Source of the DNA: JAUWKC01 sp035527845
GTDB taxonomy: Bacteria > Planctomycetota > Phycisphaerae > Sedimentisphaerales > Anaerobacaceae
DNA: 64,000 nt
Direction of reading: 5' to 3'
Assembly: GCA_035527845.1 (NCBI GenBank)
Contig: DATKZT010000076.1
Location: 62,001-126,000 of the forward strand
Shown here piece by piece: positions 24,447 to 34,086 of the stretch. The notes below the pieces were generated by a model, which saw only the letters and a program-made list of their open reading frames with translations, ran no database searches and was not told the origin of the DNA. Position 1 is the first letter of the stretch; each line of letters begins with the position of its first letter. The position numbers and the translations under genes are program-made.

Positions 24447-25553
24447 ATGAGAGCTCGTTTGATACTTTGTTGTCTGGTTTGGCTGAATGTGGTCGGCGCC
24501 GCCCGCGCTGAGCGGATAAAGGATATCGTTGACATCCAGGGCATTCGCGGCAATCCGCTAAAGGGCATAGGTTTGGTCATAGGCCTGGCTGGCACCGGAG
24601 ACAGCACCCTGCCCTCCCGACAGATGTTGACAAACATCCTGAGAGGTTCCGGGCTGGTCCTTTCTCCTTCCGATTTGACCGGCGGCAATATCGCCGTCGT
24701 TATGGTCACCGCCCAGTTGGGACCTTTCGACCGTGAGGGTTCGCTCATCGATGTCGATGTCTCCTCCATAGCCGATGCCAAAAGCCTTCAGGGCGGAATT
24801 CTTTTGCCCACGCCCCTGGAGGGCCTCGACCAACAGATTTACGCTGTGGCACAGGGGGGACTGTCAATAGGAGGCTGGACGGCGTCGGGCGATAAAGCCT
24901 CCATTACAAAGAATCACCAGACCGTCGCGCGAATTCCAGGCGGCGCAATTGTCGAAAAGGAAGAGCTGTCAACGTTTGTGGAATACATCACTGGCCGCAG
25001 ATTCGTAACCCTTGGCCTTCGAAACAGCGACTTCACAACGGCAGAACGCATAAGCCAGGCGATAAACGAGCGCTTTCCGAACAGCGCCGTCGTGGCTGAT
25101 GCCGGCACAATAAAGGTCGAGATCCCGGATGATATCGCCCGGAGCGGCATAGTCGGCTTCATCGATGATATTACCAAGCCCGAAGTGAAAGTCGATGTGC
25201 CCGCCGTCGTCGTCATTAACGAACGCACCGGCACTATCGTCGTCGGGGAAAGCGTGAGTATATCCGCTGTCGCAATTTCGCAGGGCAGCCTTGTCGTGAA
25301 AATCAAGGAGACCGAGTTTGTTTCCCAGCCGACCGCACCTTTCTCTGACGCCGGAACGACAGAGCGGATCCCCGATACCACCATAGGCGTCGAGGAGAAA
25401 GAAGCATACTTGATCCCCGTCTCCAAATCCGTAACCGTTTCAGAACTGGCCAAGACCCTCAATGCGATAGGGGCAACGCCGCGGGACCTCATAGCCATTT
25501 TCAACGCATTGAAACGAGCAGGCGCCCTTCAGGCTAAGCTGGTGATAATGTAA
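24447..25553 (+). CDS. flgI: P-ring protein FlgI
   Basis: 368 residues with a cleavable signal peptide (MRARLILCCLVWLNVVGAARA). FlgI landmarks are clear: RIKDIVDIQGIRGNPLKGIG, LVIGLAGTGDS, NIAVVMVTAQLGPFDREGS, SLQGGILLPTPLEG and the C-terminal SVTVSELAKTLNAIGATPRDL. It polymerises into the P-ring around the rod in the peptidoglycan layer. It sits in the flgA-flgH-flgI-flgJ order. Confidence 0.97.
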   Translation: MRARLILCCLVWLNVVGAARAERIKDIVDIQGIRGNPLKGIGLVIGLAGTGDSTLPSRQMLTNILRGSGLVLSPSDLTGGNIAVVMVTAQLGPFDREGSLIDVDVSSIADAKSLQGGILLPTPLEGLDQQIYAVAQGGLSIGGWTASGDKASITKNHQTVARIPGGAIVEKEELSTFVEYITGRRFVTLGLRNSDFTTAERISQAINERFPNSAVVADAGTIKVEIPDDIARSGIVGFIDDITKPEVKVDVPAVVVINERTGTIVVGESVSISAVAISQGSLVVKIKETEFVSQPTAPFSDAGTTERIPDTTIGVEEKEAYLIPVSKSVTVSELAKTLNAIGATPRDLIAIFNALKRAGALQAKLVIM

Positions 25554-25602
25554 AAAACGCCTGTCTGGCGGCCGGAGCAAAAACAAGAGCCGGAGGAAAT
25601 TT

Positions 25603-26037
25603 ATGGATAACACAAAGTTGATGCTGACCGGAGCTGTCTCGCCGCCGACGCTGCTGGAGCATCTTGGCGGCGCCTCCTACCACAAGGCGGTCGCAAAATC
25701 GCAGCCCAGTGAGATACACAACTTATCGGAAGAAAAGCAAAAACAGGCGGCCAGGGATTTCGAATCCGTCCTCCTTGGCAGGCTCCTGGACGAAATGAAG
25801 AACACCGTCGGTGACTGGGGTTTTGAGAAGGATGGAGCATCCCAGCAGATTCAGGGAATATTCTGGCTGTACCTCGCTCAGGATATTGCCGACAACGGCG
25901 GCTTTGGCTTGTGGAAGGATATACACCAGTTCCTGACCGGCTCCGACCGCCCAAATGCCGCACAGCAGGCGCCCGGATATGTCGGGGACCACTCCGAAGG
26001 TTCCCCAAAAATAACAGGCGACCTCACGGATTCCTGA
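25603..26037 (+). CDS. flgJ: Rod-assembly protein FlgJ, N-terminal domain only
   Basis: 144 residues. The rod-binding domain is seen as QAARDFESVLLGRLLDEMKNTV, given as FESVLLGRLLDEMKNTV, then FEKDGASQQIQGIFWLYLAQDIADNGG, whose last part (YLAQDIADNGGFGLWKDI) matches the FlgJ/rod cap family. The C-terminal muramidase domain of enterobacterial FlgJ is absent, as in many phyla; a separate hydrolase would be needed. It follows flgI by 50 bases. Confidence 0.85.
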   Translation: MDNTKLMLTGAVSPPTLLEHLGGASYHKAVAKSQPSEIHNLSEEKQKQAARDFESVLLGRLLDEMKNTVGDWGFEKDGASQQIQGIFWLYLAQDIADNGGFGLWKDIHQFLTGSDRPNAAQQAPGYVGDHSEGSPKITGDLTDS

Positions 26038-26064
26038 GTCAACGAGAGATTTGAGGATTGTGTT

Positions 26065-26586
26065 ATGAAGGCAACAGCACCTGCCGTGGATGAAAAGGTC
26101 GATGAGCTTCTGGCTGTGCTCGACACGGACATCCGCTACATTCGCGAGAATCTGTCAACCTTGAACGAGCTTCGCGGCTCGGTTCTCAGGCGAGACGATG
26201 CTGCTTTGGGCCGCCTCCTGGATAGAATCAGAGCAGAGTCCGACGGTTACAGGGCCAATGAGATGAAACGCCAATCGATACGAAAGCAGTTGGCGGATAT
26301 CCTCGACTGTCAGTTTGAGCAAATGACGCTCTCTAAGCTTGAGACCGTGCTGCCAGCGGAAAAAGGGATGCAAATCACTCACAGGAGGACGCAGTTGGCG
26401 CCGTTGGTTACTGAGCTCAAGAGAGAGCATTCGAGTACCATGTTGCTTCTGGCCGAATGTGCCAGATTCAACAGCCTGCTGCTGACCAGCATCTTTGACT
26501 TGGCAAAGACCGAGATGCTTGTCTATAACCCCAAGGGAGCAGCCAGCCAGCAGGCCGACAACCTTTTTGTAAATTACCATTTTTGA
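26065..26586 (+). CDS. flgN: FlgN-family export chaperone
   Basis: 173 residues, all helical. Features fit FlgN: an N-terminal helix (DEKVDELLAVLDTDIRYIRE), a central part (RKQLADILDCQFEQMTLSKL) and a C-terminal helix (LLLAECARFNSLLLTSIFDL), then AKTEMLVYNPKGAASQ, which recalls the tail that presents FlgK and FlgL to the export gate. It is directly upstream of flgK, the normal place. Confidence 0.75.
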   Translation: MKATAPAVDEKVDELLAVLDTDIRYIRENLSTLNELRGSVLRRDDAALGRLLDRIRAESDGYRANEMKRQSIRKQLADILDCQFEQMTLSKLETVLPAEKGMQITHRRTQLAPLVTELKREHSSTMLLLAECARFNSLLLTSIFDLAKTEMLVYNPKGAASQQADNLFVNYHF

Positions 26587-26695
26587 GACGGGCTCATTTG
26601 TCGGAGATTTCAATTGATAGGTCGGCCTTTGTGTCGGGCCGCCGCCGAGGCAGGAGTGAAGATCGCCAAAGCCTTGATGAGAATGGAGTAAAGAA

Positions 26696-28663
26696 ATGCA
26701 GAATTATGCCATTGGACTAAGCGGGCTCACCGCGGCTCAAAAAGCCCTTGACATAATCGCCAATAATGTTGCCAACGCCGCCACTGATGGTTACCACCGA
26801 CAGAGAGTTGAGCTGACTCCCGCGTATATGTCCCAGGAAGGCTCCATTCTCATAGGCGGGGGCGTTGAGATTGCCGGCGTTACCAGACTGATCGACGGCC
26901 TTCTCGAGACAGAGCTTCTCAGACAACAATCCGCGCTCGAACAGGTCCGTTCCGAACTGACCACACTCCAGACCGTCGAAAACACGTTCGGTGAGCTTTC
27001 GACCGGCATCGGTCTCAGCGAGTCCATCGACCAGTTCTTTAACGCCCTGCAGGACCTCGCCGCACATCCCACAGAGCTTATCTGGCAAAGCCAGGTGGTA
27101 ATGGCCGCCGACACCATGGCCGGTCAATTCAGATCTCTGGCCGAATTCCTCTCCAGCGCCGAAACACAGATAACTCTCGAAGCCGAAGATGCCGTCGACA
27201 GGATAAACACATTGATAAACCAGATCGCCGAACTCAACGATAACATCGAAAAGATGGAAATCGCCGGCAAGCTCAGTAACAATCTCCAGGACCAGAGAGA
27301 CCAGCGCATTACCGAGCTGTCGGAACTGATCGGCGTCGAAACCTACCAACGCGAGTTCGGGGTCGTGGATGTCAGCATCGCCGGAATACCCGTGGTAACA
27401 GGCGCCTCACCGCTGGAGCTGGATGTCAGTTTCAACGACGCCGGGCAATTGGGCATTTCCGTCGCCGGGGCCTATACCTATAACACCGATGTCGAGGGAG
27501 GCCGCCTCGGAGGACTGATCTGGCTCAAAAACCACGCCCTGACCGACATCCACAGCGACCTGGACGCCCTCGCCGCGGCGCTGATCAGCCGGGTCAATCA
27601 ATACCACGTTCAGGGCGTCGGTTCGCAGGGCTCGTTTACACAGCTTTCAGGCTCGATAATGCCCAGCGAAAACCTGGCCGATTTCGACCCTCCCGTCTCA
27701 ACCGGCAAAATATACATAAGGCTGGTTGATACGACCGCCGACACAGTGACCCGGCACGAAATTGATATCGACGCCTCAACCGATTCACTGACAACGATAG
27801 CCGCCGCAATTGATGCAATTGACGGCCTCAGCGCCTCGGTGAATGCGTCCCGACTCGTTATCTCCGCCGACGCCGGCTACGAATTCGATTTTCTGCCCGC
27901 CGTACTCCCGGAGCCCACCGCCGAAACCCTTACTGCGACGCCGCCCCCGAATATATCCGTATCCGGCATCTACACCGGAACCCAAAACGACGCCTTCAAG
28001 TTTACCGTTTCAGGTGCCGGTTCGGTGGGCAACGGCACCCTGCAGCTCCAAGTAAAAGATAACGGCGGCGCCGGAAGCGTAATTGCCACCTTGAATATCG
28101 GTCAGGACTACGCCGCAGGTGACATAATCGAAGTCGGCAACGGCATCAAAATATCCGTAGGACCCGGCGATTTCAACGCCGGTGACAACTTCGACGTCGA
28201 GGCATTCGTCGATACAGACTCCTCCGGCGTGCTCGCCGCCGTCGGACTTAACACCTTTTTCTCCGGCAGCGATGCTGCGACCATAGCCGTATGCTCCGAT
28301 GTTGCCGAGTCCCCGGGACGCGTGGCCGCGGCCCTGGGTGCGGAGATGACCGACAACGCCAATGTCACACGCCTCGTTGGCGTCAAAGACCAGAGCTTCA
28401 GCTCTCTGGACGCCCTGAACCCTGTCGAGTTCTACCGCCGCCTCGTTACTGAAATAGGCCAGGAACTTTCAATAAAACAAATGCGCCAGGGCAACATCGA
28501 GGTCACCATCCAGAACCTCACCAACCAGCGGGACACAATAAGCGGCGTCAACATCAATGACGAGGCCGCCCAAATGCTGGTTTTCGAACAGATGTTTCAG
28601 GCGATGGCAAAATACATGAACGCCGTTCATTCGTCTTTGGCCTCGCTTATGGAAATAGTATAG
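26696..28663 (+). CDS. flgK: Hook-filament junction protein FlgK (HAP1)
   Basis: 655 residues. Start LSGLTAAQKALDIIANNVANAATDGYHRQ (core: QKALDIIANNVANAATDGYH) and C-terminus MLVFEQMFQAMAKYMNAVHS are the FlgK D0 signatures. DRINTLINQIAELNDNIEKM and LQDQRDQRITELSELIGVE (cut as RDQRITELSELIGVE) are also typical. The middle is enlarged by about 150 residues of Ala/Thr/Asp-rich sequence (FKFTVSGAGSVGNG, ISVGPGDFNAGDNFDVEA), probably an extra surface domain. It joins hook and filament. Confidence 0.96.
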   Translation: MQNYAIGLSGLTAAQKALDIIANNVANAATDGYHRQRVELTPAYMSQEGSILIGGGVEIAGVTRLIDGLLETELLRQQSALEQVRSELTTLQTVENTFGELSTGIGLSESIDQFFNALQDLAAHPTELIWQSQVVMAADTMAGQFRSLAEFLSSAETQITLEAEDAVDRINTLINQIAELNDNIEKMEIAGKLSNNLQDQRDQRITELSELIGVETYQREFGVVDVSIAGIPVVTGASPLELDVSFNDAGQLGISVAGAYTYNTDVEGGRLGGLIWLKNHALTDIHSDLDALAAALISRVNQYHVQGVGSQGSFTQLSGSIMPSENLADFDPPVSTGKIYIRLVDTTADTVTRHEIDIDASTDSLTTIAAAIDAIDGLSASVNASRLVISADAGYEFDFLPAVLPEPTAETLTATPPPNISVSGIYTGTQNDAFKFTVSGAGSVGNGTLQLQVKDNGGAGSVIATLNIGQDYAAGDIIEVGNGIKISVGPGDFNAGDNFDVEAFVDTDSSGVLAAVGLNTFFSGSDAATIAVCSDVAESPGRVAAALGAEMTDNANVTRLVGVKDQSFSSLDALNPVEFYRRLVTEIGQELSIKQMRQGNIEVTIQNLTNQRDTISGVNINDEAAQMLVFEQMFQAMAKYMNAVHSSLASLMEIV

Positions 28664-28765
28664 ACGCTACGAACCGGCACGCTGCGAATGTCGCCTCGTC
28701 CGGTTCGAAACAGACAGATTAACAGAGCCTGACAAAACCTAAGGTGGCCGTCCCGGATTTATGTC

Positions 28766-28785
28766 ATTCCTGCCAAAGCAGGAAT
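28766..28785. repeat. dRS3-like short inverted repeat
   Basis: ATTCCTGC-CAAA-GCAGGAAT, 8-base arms, within the 174 bases between flgK and flgL. It has the same design as the element at 54278-54297 (ATTCCCGC-GAAA-GCGGGAAT). This type of dispersed repeat is widespread in bacterial genomes. Confidence 0.7.
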
Positions 28786-28837
28786 CCCGACCCGCCAAAA
28801 TAGAGTTTTGTTATGGCCTCTTATTAAGGAGCTATCA

Positions 28838-30025
28838 GTGGGCCAGACGCTTGGCAGTATTTACAACAACGTCAGCTTTGCTCTAAACCTGCACGCAGAG
28901 CAGATGGCGCGCCTGCAGGAACAGGCCGCCACAGGCGCCCGAATAAACAGACCCTCCGACGACCCCTCAACAGCTTATCTCGTTCTCGGGCTAAGCTCCC
29001 AGCAAAGGTCCCTCGGCAATTACATGGACAATGTGTCCGACCTCATTGGCGCCTTCGAGATTTCTTCCACCATTATTGGCAACATGGTATCAGGCCTCGC
29101 AGAGGCCAAGACGAGCCTGACCCAGATTATCAACGGTATTTACGGTGAAGACGGCCGCGAAAGAATCGCAGAAGGAATTAACTCCATTTTGGAGCAGATG
29201 GCCCTGTTGGCCAATACCGAACACAACAACCAGTACCTCTTCGGAGGCAGTAACACAACCTCCGCCCCTTATCTCATCGAACGCAGCGGCGGAGAAATAA
29301 CCAGCGTCACCTACCAGGGAAGTCTGGAAAACCGAACAACCGAGGTTGCCCCGGGCGTCAATTCCACCGCCTTCACCATAGGCGACAGCATCTTTTCTTC
29401 CCACGACCGTTCCGAACCCCTCTTCACGGGCGATACGGGCGCACAGGCCGGAACCGGAACCTCCACCGTCACCGGCGATGTCTGGCTCACCGTTATTCAT
29501 GATGGCAGCAACTATAAACTCTCTATCGACGACGGCGCCAGCTACGTGACCGTCCCCGCAGGAGGAGACGCCAACCAGGCCGTGACCGACTCACGCACCG
29601 GCAAGGTCCTCTATGTTGACAGCACCGCCATCGGTGCAACCGGAACCGAACTGGTCCGTGTGACGGGAACCTATAACATATTCGATACCCTGATCAGCAT
29701 TCGCGATATGCTGCGAAACGAAAAGGGCTTTTCAAAAGGCCAGTTGCAGGAGATGCTGGGCGAGTCGCTGAACTCTCTGGATGAGGTAAGCAACATCCTC
29801 GTCCAGGCCGAGGTCTCGGTGGGCTATAAAGTCGGCTTCCTGAACGACCTCACCGAGAGCATGCAAAACGTAAAGTACAATGCCGAGGACGAGTCCACCC
29901 GCCTCCAGCAGGCCGACATTGCCCAGGTCGCTATAGACCTCTCGCGCCGCGAGGTATTGTATCAGATGTCGTTATCCATAACCGCAAAGCTTATGTCTTT
30001 GTCGCTGCTGAACTTCCTGACCTAA
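28838..30025 (+). CDS. flgL: Hook-filament junction protein FlgL (HAP3)
   Basis: 395 residues from GTG 28838, chosen because AAGGAG lies seven bases upstream; an ATG at 28808 is in frame but has no ribosome site and would cover that site. SIYNNVSFALNLHAEQMARLQEQAATGARINRPSDDPS (core: QEQAATGARINRPSDDPS) and C-terminal IAQVAIDLSRREVLYQMSLSITAK (core: ALDL-like VAIDLSRREVLYQMSLS) are the flagellin/FlgL D0-D1 signatures. The middle holds LFGGSNT and a Gly/Thr-rich domain. It is the last gene of the rod-hook operon. Confidence 0.95.
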   Translation: MGQTLGSIYNNVSFALNLHAEQMARLQEQAATGARINRPSDDPSTAYLVLGLSSQQRSLGNYMDNVSDLIGAFEISSTIIGNMVSGLAEAKTSLTQIINGIYGEDGRERIAEGINSILEQMALLANTEHNNQYLFGGSNTTSAPYLIERSGGEITSVTYQGSLENRTTEVAPGVNSTAFTIGDSIFSSHDRSEPLFTGDTGAQAGTGTSTVTGDVWLTVIHDGSNYKLSIDDGASYVTVPAGGDANQAVTDSRTGKVLYVDSTAIGATGTELVRVTGTYNIFDTLISIRDMLRNEKGFSKGQLQEMLGESLNSLDEVSNILVQAEVSVGYKVGFLNDLTESMQNVKYNAEDESTRLQQADIAQVAIDLSRREVLYQMSLSITAKLMSLSLLNFLT

Positions 30026-30159
30026 CCGCCGTGAGAGACCGACTGGGCTGGCATTTGCGATTGTTCACTAAGACGGAATCGACGACATTCTTGTTCGATA
30101 TTCATACAGATTTTGAGGGCGGCACAACAAAATGGTGAATATCCACAGGTTAGGCTCGA

Positions 30160-30175
30160 CGGCACGAAATTTGCA
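30160..30175 (+). promoter_or_regulatory. Sigma-54-like promoter of the glycosyltransferase operon
   Basis: CGGCAC-GAAAT-TTGCA differs from the -24/-12 consensus only in the first base (C for T). It lies 61 bases before the AGGAG/ATG of the TPR-GT4 gene; transcription would start near 30187. The same C variant is seen before fliO. Confidence 0.75.
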
Positions 30176-30235
30176 CTAACTCGGAAGGTCTAAGAACGTC
30201 TCAGGGTAATTGTCTTTGTATTAGGAGTAAGACAA

Positions 30236-31804
30236 ATGGCGATGGCAACAAATCCCGACAGTCCCCGCATGACCGAAGGTGCGTTTCCAGGGCCCCAATC
30301 TTACCAGAAAGGATTGGAATTGGCGCAGGCCGGCAGGTACCAGGAGGCTCTTGACCTTATTCAGGGATACCTTCGCACCTCCCCCGCTGATGCTCAGGCG
30401 CTCAACGATGCCGGTGCCATTATGCACTGCCTCGGACGCTCCACAGAAGCAATCGACCATCTTGTAAGGGCCAGGGCCCTCCAAACCGATTGTGCCGAGA
30501 TAATCTGGAATCTGGTCGAGGCGTATCTTGCCGATGGCAGGCCCGCCCAAGCCGTGCCGCTTTTCGATCAGATGGAACGAATGGGCATTCTCAATGCCGA
30601 TGTCCTCAACAGAACCGCTAACGTGTTCCTCAATCAGGGCAATAAGGCCGATGCCGTTGAAATGTTGCTGCGCTCCCGGAGAATATCACCCGGACAGGAA
30701 GTTCTCAGGCCTATGATTGACGTCATCCTTGCACGCAGGCCCAGGATGGCCTTCTTTTGCGGATTGAGAGGTGACACAAAGTTCCTGACCGATATATACC
30801 ACTTCGCCAAACGCCGCTTTCCCGTCAGGCTTTTTGACGGCACAACTGTCGACCAAATGTACGAGCTTATGAGATGGAGCGATATCTCATGGTTCGAGTG
30901 GTGCACCGATATGGTGGTGGAAGCATCGAAATTGCCTAAGGTGTGCAAGAACATTGTCCGGCTTCACCGTTTCGAAGCCTACGAAACCTGGCCGACTCAG
31001 GTCAAATGGGAGAACATCGATAAGCTCATCACAGTCGGTAACTCGTTTGTCAGAGATGCACTTCTCGGTCAGGTGCCGAATATTGCGAGTCGTACCTCGT
31101 TCGTCACAATTCCGAACGGCATTAACTTCGATAAGCTCCCATTCATCGACAAAACCAAAGGAAAGAACCTTGCCTGTGTCGGTTATCTGAATCTGAGAAA
31201 AAACCCCATGTTCCTTCTGCAGTGTATGCAAAAGCTGCACTATATCGACCCCGCATACAGGCTGTTCTTCGCCGGAACCTTTCAAGACTTAATGCTTGAA
31301 CAGTACGTCAGGCACATGGTGTACGCACTCGGCCTCACGGACGCCGTCTTCTTTGACGGCTGGCAGCAGGATGTCAACTCCTGGCTCCAGGACAAACACT
31401 ACATCGTCTCTTGCAGCATAGGAGAAAGCCAGGGCATGGGACTGCTTGAAGGTATGGCCTGCGGCCTAAAGCCCGTGATCCACAATTTCCCCGGAGCGGG
31501 CCAGATATTCCCGTCCGAATACCTTTTTAATATCTCCGAAGACTTCTGTGCGCAAATCTGCTCCGGCGCGTACGACCCCGCGAAATATCGAAGGTTTGTC
31601 GAGGAAAAATATCCGCTTAAGAGCCAGTTGGACAGGATCAACGAAATCCTTGTTCAAATGGAGAGAGAAGTGGATTTGGAGAGAACACAAGACGTCAGGT
31701 CCACTCCCCGACAGTCGTCAAAGCCTTCAGAGGTCGCGCAAATGGCGGAATCCATTGCCCGGCCTTTTCAAAGCAATGGATATGCAAACCCCGCAATCGC
31801 GTAA
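30236..31804 (+). CDS. TPR-GT4 glycosyltransferase fusion
   Basis: 522 residues, AGGAG eight bases before the ATG. Residues about 20-165 are TPR repeats (GRYQEALDLIQGYLRTSPADAQ, cut as YQEALDLIQGYLRTSPADAQ; STEAIDHLVRARALQTD; PAQAVPLFDQMERMG). From about 175 a GT-B fold begins (RPRMAFFCGLRGDTKFLTDI). The C-terminal half has NLACVGYLNLRKNPMFLLQC and the ExxxxxxxE motif in GESQGMGLLEGMACGLKPVI, typical of GT4 retaining enzymes using nucleotide sugars. The TPR part could hold the acceptor protein. It follows flgL, with its own promoter, so flagellin or another axial protein is the likely acceptor. The sugar is unknown. Confidence 0.85.
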   Translation: MAMATNPDSPRMTEGAFPGPQSYQKGLELAQAGRYQEALDLIQGYLRTSPADAQALNDAGAIMHCLGRSTEAIDHLVRARALQTDCAEIIWNLVEAYLADGRPAQAVPLFDQMERMGILNADVLNRTANVFLNQGNKADAVEMLLRSRRISPGQEVLRPMIDVILARRPRMAFFCGLRGDTKFLTDIYHFAKRRFPVRLFDGTTVDQMYELMRWSDISWFEWCTDMVVEASKLPKVCKNIVRLHRFEAYETWPTQVKWENIDKLITVGNSFVRDALLGQVPNIASRTSFVTIPNGINFDKLPFIDKTKGKNLACVGYLNLRKNPMFLLQCMQKLHYIDPAYRLFFAGTFQDLMLEQYVRHMVYALGLTDAVFFDGWQQDVNSWLQDKHYIVSCSIGESQGMGLLEGMACGLKPVIHNFPGAGQIFPSEYLFNISEDFCAQICSGAYDPAKYRRFVEEKYPLKSQLDRINEILVQMEREVDLERTQDVRSTPRQSSKPSEVAQMAESIARPFQSNGYANPAIA

Positions 31805-31822
31805 GTTGCGCCCGGGCAAGGG

Positions 31823-33394
31823 ATGGTTGATTGTCTCGAAATGGCGAAGAACTGTGATGCCAAAGCTGGACCGCTTGTAACCGTGCTTGTTCCTACTTTC
31901 AACAGACCGGTGTATCTGGCCCAAGCTTTGGCCAGTGTCTTGCGGCAGAGCTACAGAAATCTTCAGATTATCGTGGTCAATGACGGCGGCCAGGACGTTA
32001 CCAGCGTAATTCGTTCATCTAACGACAAGAGACTCGTGTTCATCAACCGAAAAGAAAACCGCGGCAAGGCCTTCTCCCTGAATGAAGCGTTAGCCCGAGC
32101 CGAAGGCAAATACGTTGCATATCTTGACGATGATGACTTGTACTATCCCAATCATATCGAACGGCTCGTTGAAGCGCTGGAGACCCAGACCCAATGTCAG
32201 GTGGCCTACAGCGACTTGTACAAGGTATGTTGTAGGGTTATGCCGGACGGCGCTCGGATGGTATTGGGCAAGGTCGTCGAAGTCAGCCGCGATTTCGACC
32301 GCTTTGTCTTGCTCTATTTCAATCACGTCCTCCATGTAAGCCTGATGCACCGCAGAGATCTCTTCGAAAAGACCGGCCCCTACAATGAACAGTTGGACGT
32401 CCTCATTGACTGGGATATGACCCGCCGACTGGCTTTCTTCTCGGATTTTCATCACGTCTGTGACATTACCGGCGAATTCTACAGCCCCCTCGGCGAATGT
32501 GACAGAATATCCGTTCAGAAACGCAAAGACAAGAACGAGTATCTCAGAAATGCCCTTACGATACGCACAACCAGGCCTCCAAAGCCCTGGCTAAAGATTA
32601 AGGACATGTCCATCGTTCTTCTTGCCGACCGGTTGGACAAGCAGGCCGCCGGAACCCTCGGTTCTATCTGGCGGTATACCTACCACCCTTACAAGCTTTT
32701 TTTGCCCGTACCACAGGTGGATATCGAGAAGCTTAAGTCCATGGTGCCAAACATTGTCCCGGTGCCCGTTGATCCGTCGGCGTCTCAGGCCGGTCGAATA
32801 GATGCGGCCTTGACCCGATGTGACGGCGATTATATTGCTATTGTGCCCAGCGGCCTCGATATCGCTGATATGTGGGTGGAAGATTCGCTTCACGCCTTGG
32901 GTGATAACCCCGTCAGCCGCGAAGCAATTGAGCTGGATTGCTCCACGGATACGCTTTGGGCGGCGGTGCTGCGAAAGAGCGACCTCAAACACGCTCGAGA
33001 CAGTTTCCCGAATTTGCCGATTCGCCAGTCTCTGAAAGCTGCCGGCATCACCCTCAGACGACCGCGTCCGCAGGAGATACCATTTCAGTTCGACCAGCTG
33101 CTTGAGGAAGCCGCCAGGACCGAAAAGGAGGGAGACTGTTCAAAGGCAGGCGAGATATTTGAACATATCGCTGCCTGTTATCAGAACCAGCTGTGGATGA
33201 AGAGTCTGGCTGCGGGGGCCTATTTCAAGGCAGGCAACTACACAAAGGCGGCAGAGCTCAGCCGCGAGATCAATCGCCGTCGCCCAACCGTAGATACTCT
33301 TCTATTGGAGGCAAAAATAAGACGAGAGGAGAAAGATTTCACCTCAGCAATCAGATTGCTTCAAACGGCAGAGCAGATACTTGAAGGGGAATAA
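31823..33394 (+). CDS. GT2 glycosyltransferase with C-terminal TPR domain
   Basis: 523 residues; an ATG at 31841 is an alternative start. Residues 18-240 are a GT-A/GT2 domain: VTVLVPTFNRPVYLAQAL, IIVVNDGGQD, then KYVAYLDDDDLYYPNHIE with the DxD-type metal site, and LDVLIDWDMTRRLAFFS where the usual ED is replaced by ID-WD. Residues about 265-400 look like a second, worn nucleotide-sugar domain without DxD. Residues about 425-520 are TPR helices (GDCSKAGEIFEHIAACY, GNYTKAAELSREINRR, KDFTSAIRLLQTAEQI). It lies 18 bases after the TPR-GT4 gene, in the same operon. Confidence 0.85.
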   Translation: MVDCLEMAKNCDAKAGPLVTVLVPTFNRPVYLAQALASVLRQSYRNLQIIVVNDGGQDVTSVIRSSNDKRLVFINRKENRGKAFSLNEALARAEGKYVAYLDDDDLYYPNHIERLVEALETQTQCQVAYSDLYKVCCRVMPDGARMVLGKVVEVSRDFDRFVLLYFNHVLHVSLMHRRDLFEKTGPYNEQLDVLIDWDMTRRLAFFSDFHHVCDITGEFYSPLGECDRISVQKRKDKNEYLRNALTIRTTRPPKPWLKIKDMSIVLLADRLDKQAAGTLGSIWRYTYHPYKLFLPVPQVDIEKLKSMVPNIVPVPVDPSASQAGRIDAALTRCDGDYIAIVPSGLDIADMWVEDSLHALGDNPVSREAIELDCSTDTLWAAVLRKSDLKHARDSFPNLPIRQSLKAAGITLRRPRPQEIPFQFDQLLEEAARTEKEGDCSKAGEIFEHIAACYQNQLWMKSLAAGAYFKAGNYTKAAELSREINRRRPTVDTLLLEAKIRREEKDFTSAIRLLQTAEQILEGE

Positions 33395-33399
33395 TTGCC

Positions 33400-34086
33400 A
33401 TGGACTTAACACAAGAAGGGGCTGATTTTGCAGCAAGTCGAAGGGGACAGAGCCCGCAAAGTGAGCTTGAAGACCACGCCGCGACACAGCGCTACGACGT
33501 TCTTCAGGAACTTGGGGATTGCTACGTTCATGTTGGCAGCTATGCACAGGCCCAAAATTGTTACGAAAAGGCCGCACTGCTCGAACCCGATGAGGCAGGT
33601 CCTTATGTCGGACTTGGAGTCGTCGCCCTCCAAAAGAATCTTCTTGATGATGCGGAGATAGCATTTAGGGTCGCTTGCAGGTTGGATGTCTGCTGCGCAA
33701 AGGCCTACGCCGGCCTGGCTATAGTCGCACAGCAAAGAGCTGACTATAAACACGCTTTCCAGATGTATCTAAAATGTCTGGAATTGGACGTCGATAACCT
33801 GCCGGCTCTCCTCGGGCTCTTCCAGACATCCTGCCAAATGGGCTCCTTTGCAAAGGTCACCCACTATTTGGAATCGTATTTGAATATGCACCCGGGTGAT
33901 ACGTCGGTTATGTTTTCTCTGGCGGCATTGTACGTGAAGGACGGCCGATTCGCTTCATCCAGAGAAGTCCTTCTCGATGTTCTGGCGCTCGAGCCCGCTA
34001 ACAAGGACGCAGCTGATCTTCTCGAAGAAGTCGAGCACACGCTAACCAGGACGAAACAGGCAAGCGAAGCAGGGACCCCGGTCTAA
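33400..34086 (+). CDS. TPR protein of the glycosylation operon
   Basis: 228 residues, nearly all tetratricopeptide repeats: DVLQELGDCYVHVGSYAQAQ, AGPYVGLGVVALQKNLLDDA, AKAYAGLAIVAQQRADYKHA, LPALLGLFQTSCQMGSFAKV and SVMFSLAALYVKDGRFASSR, about five to six units. No signal peptide, so cytoplasmic. It is 5 bases from the previous gene and overlaps the next by one base (TAATG). It could bind export substrates or link the glycosyltransferases; no catalytic motif is present. Confidence 0.75.
   Translation: MDLTQEGADFAASRRGQSPQSELEDHAATQRYDVLQELGDCYVHVGSYAQAQNCYEKAALLEPDEAGPYVGLGVVALQKNLLDDAEIAFRVACRLDVCCAKAYAGLAIVAQQRADYKHAFQMYLKCLELDVDNLPALLGLFQTSCQMGSFAKVTHYLESYLNMHPGDTSVMFSLAALYVKDGRFASSREVLLDVLALEPANKDAADLLEEVEHTLTRTKQASEAGTPV

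Noticed and set aside
28664..28700. Sigma-54 promoter before flgL
   Set aside because: CGGCAC is present near 28677 but no TTGC follows at the right distance.
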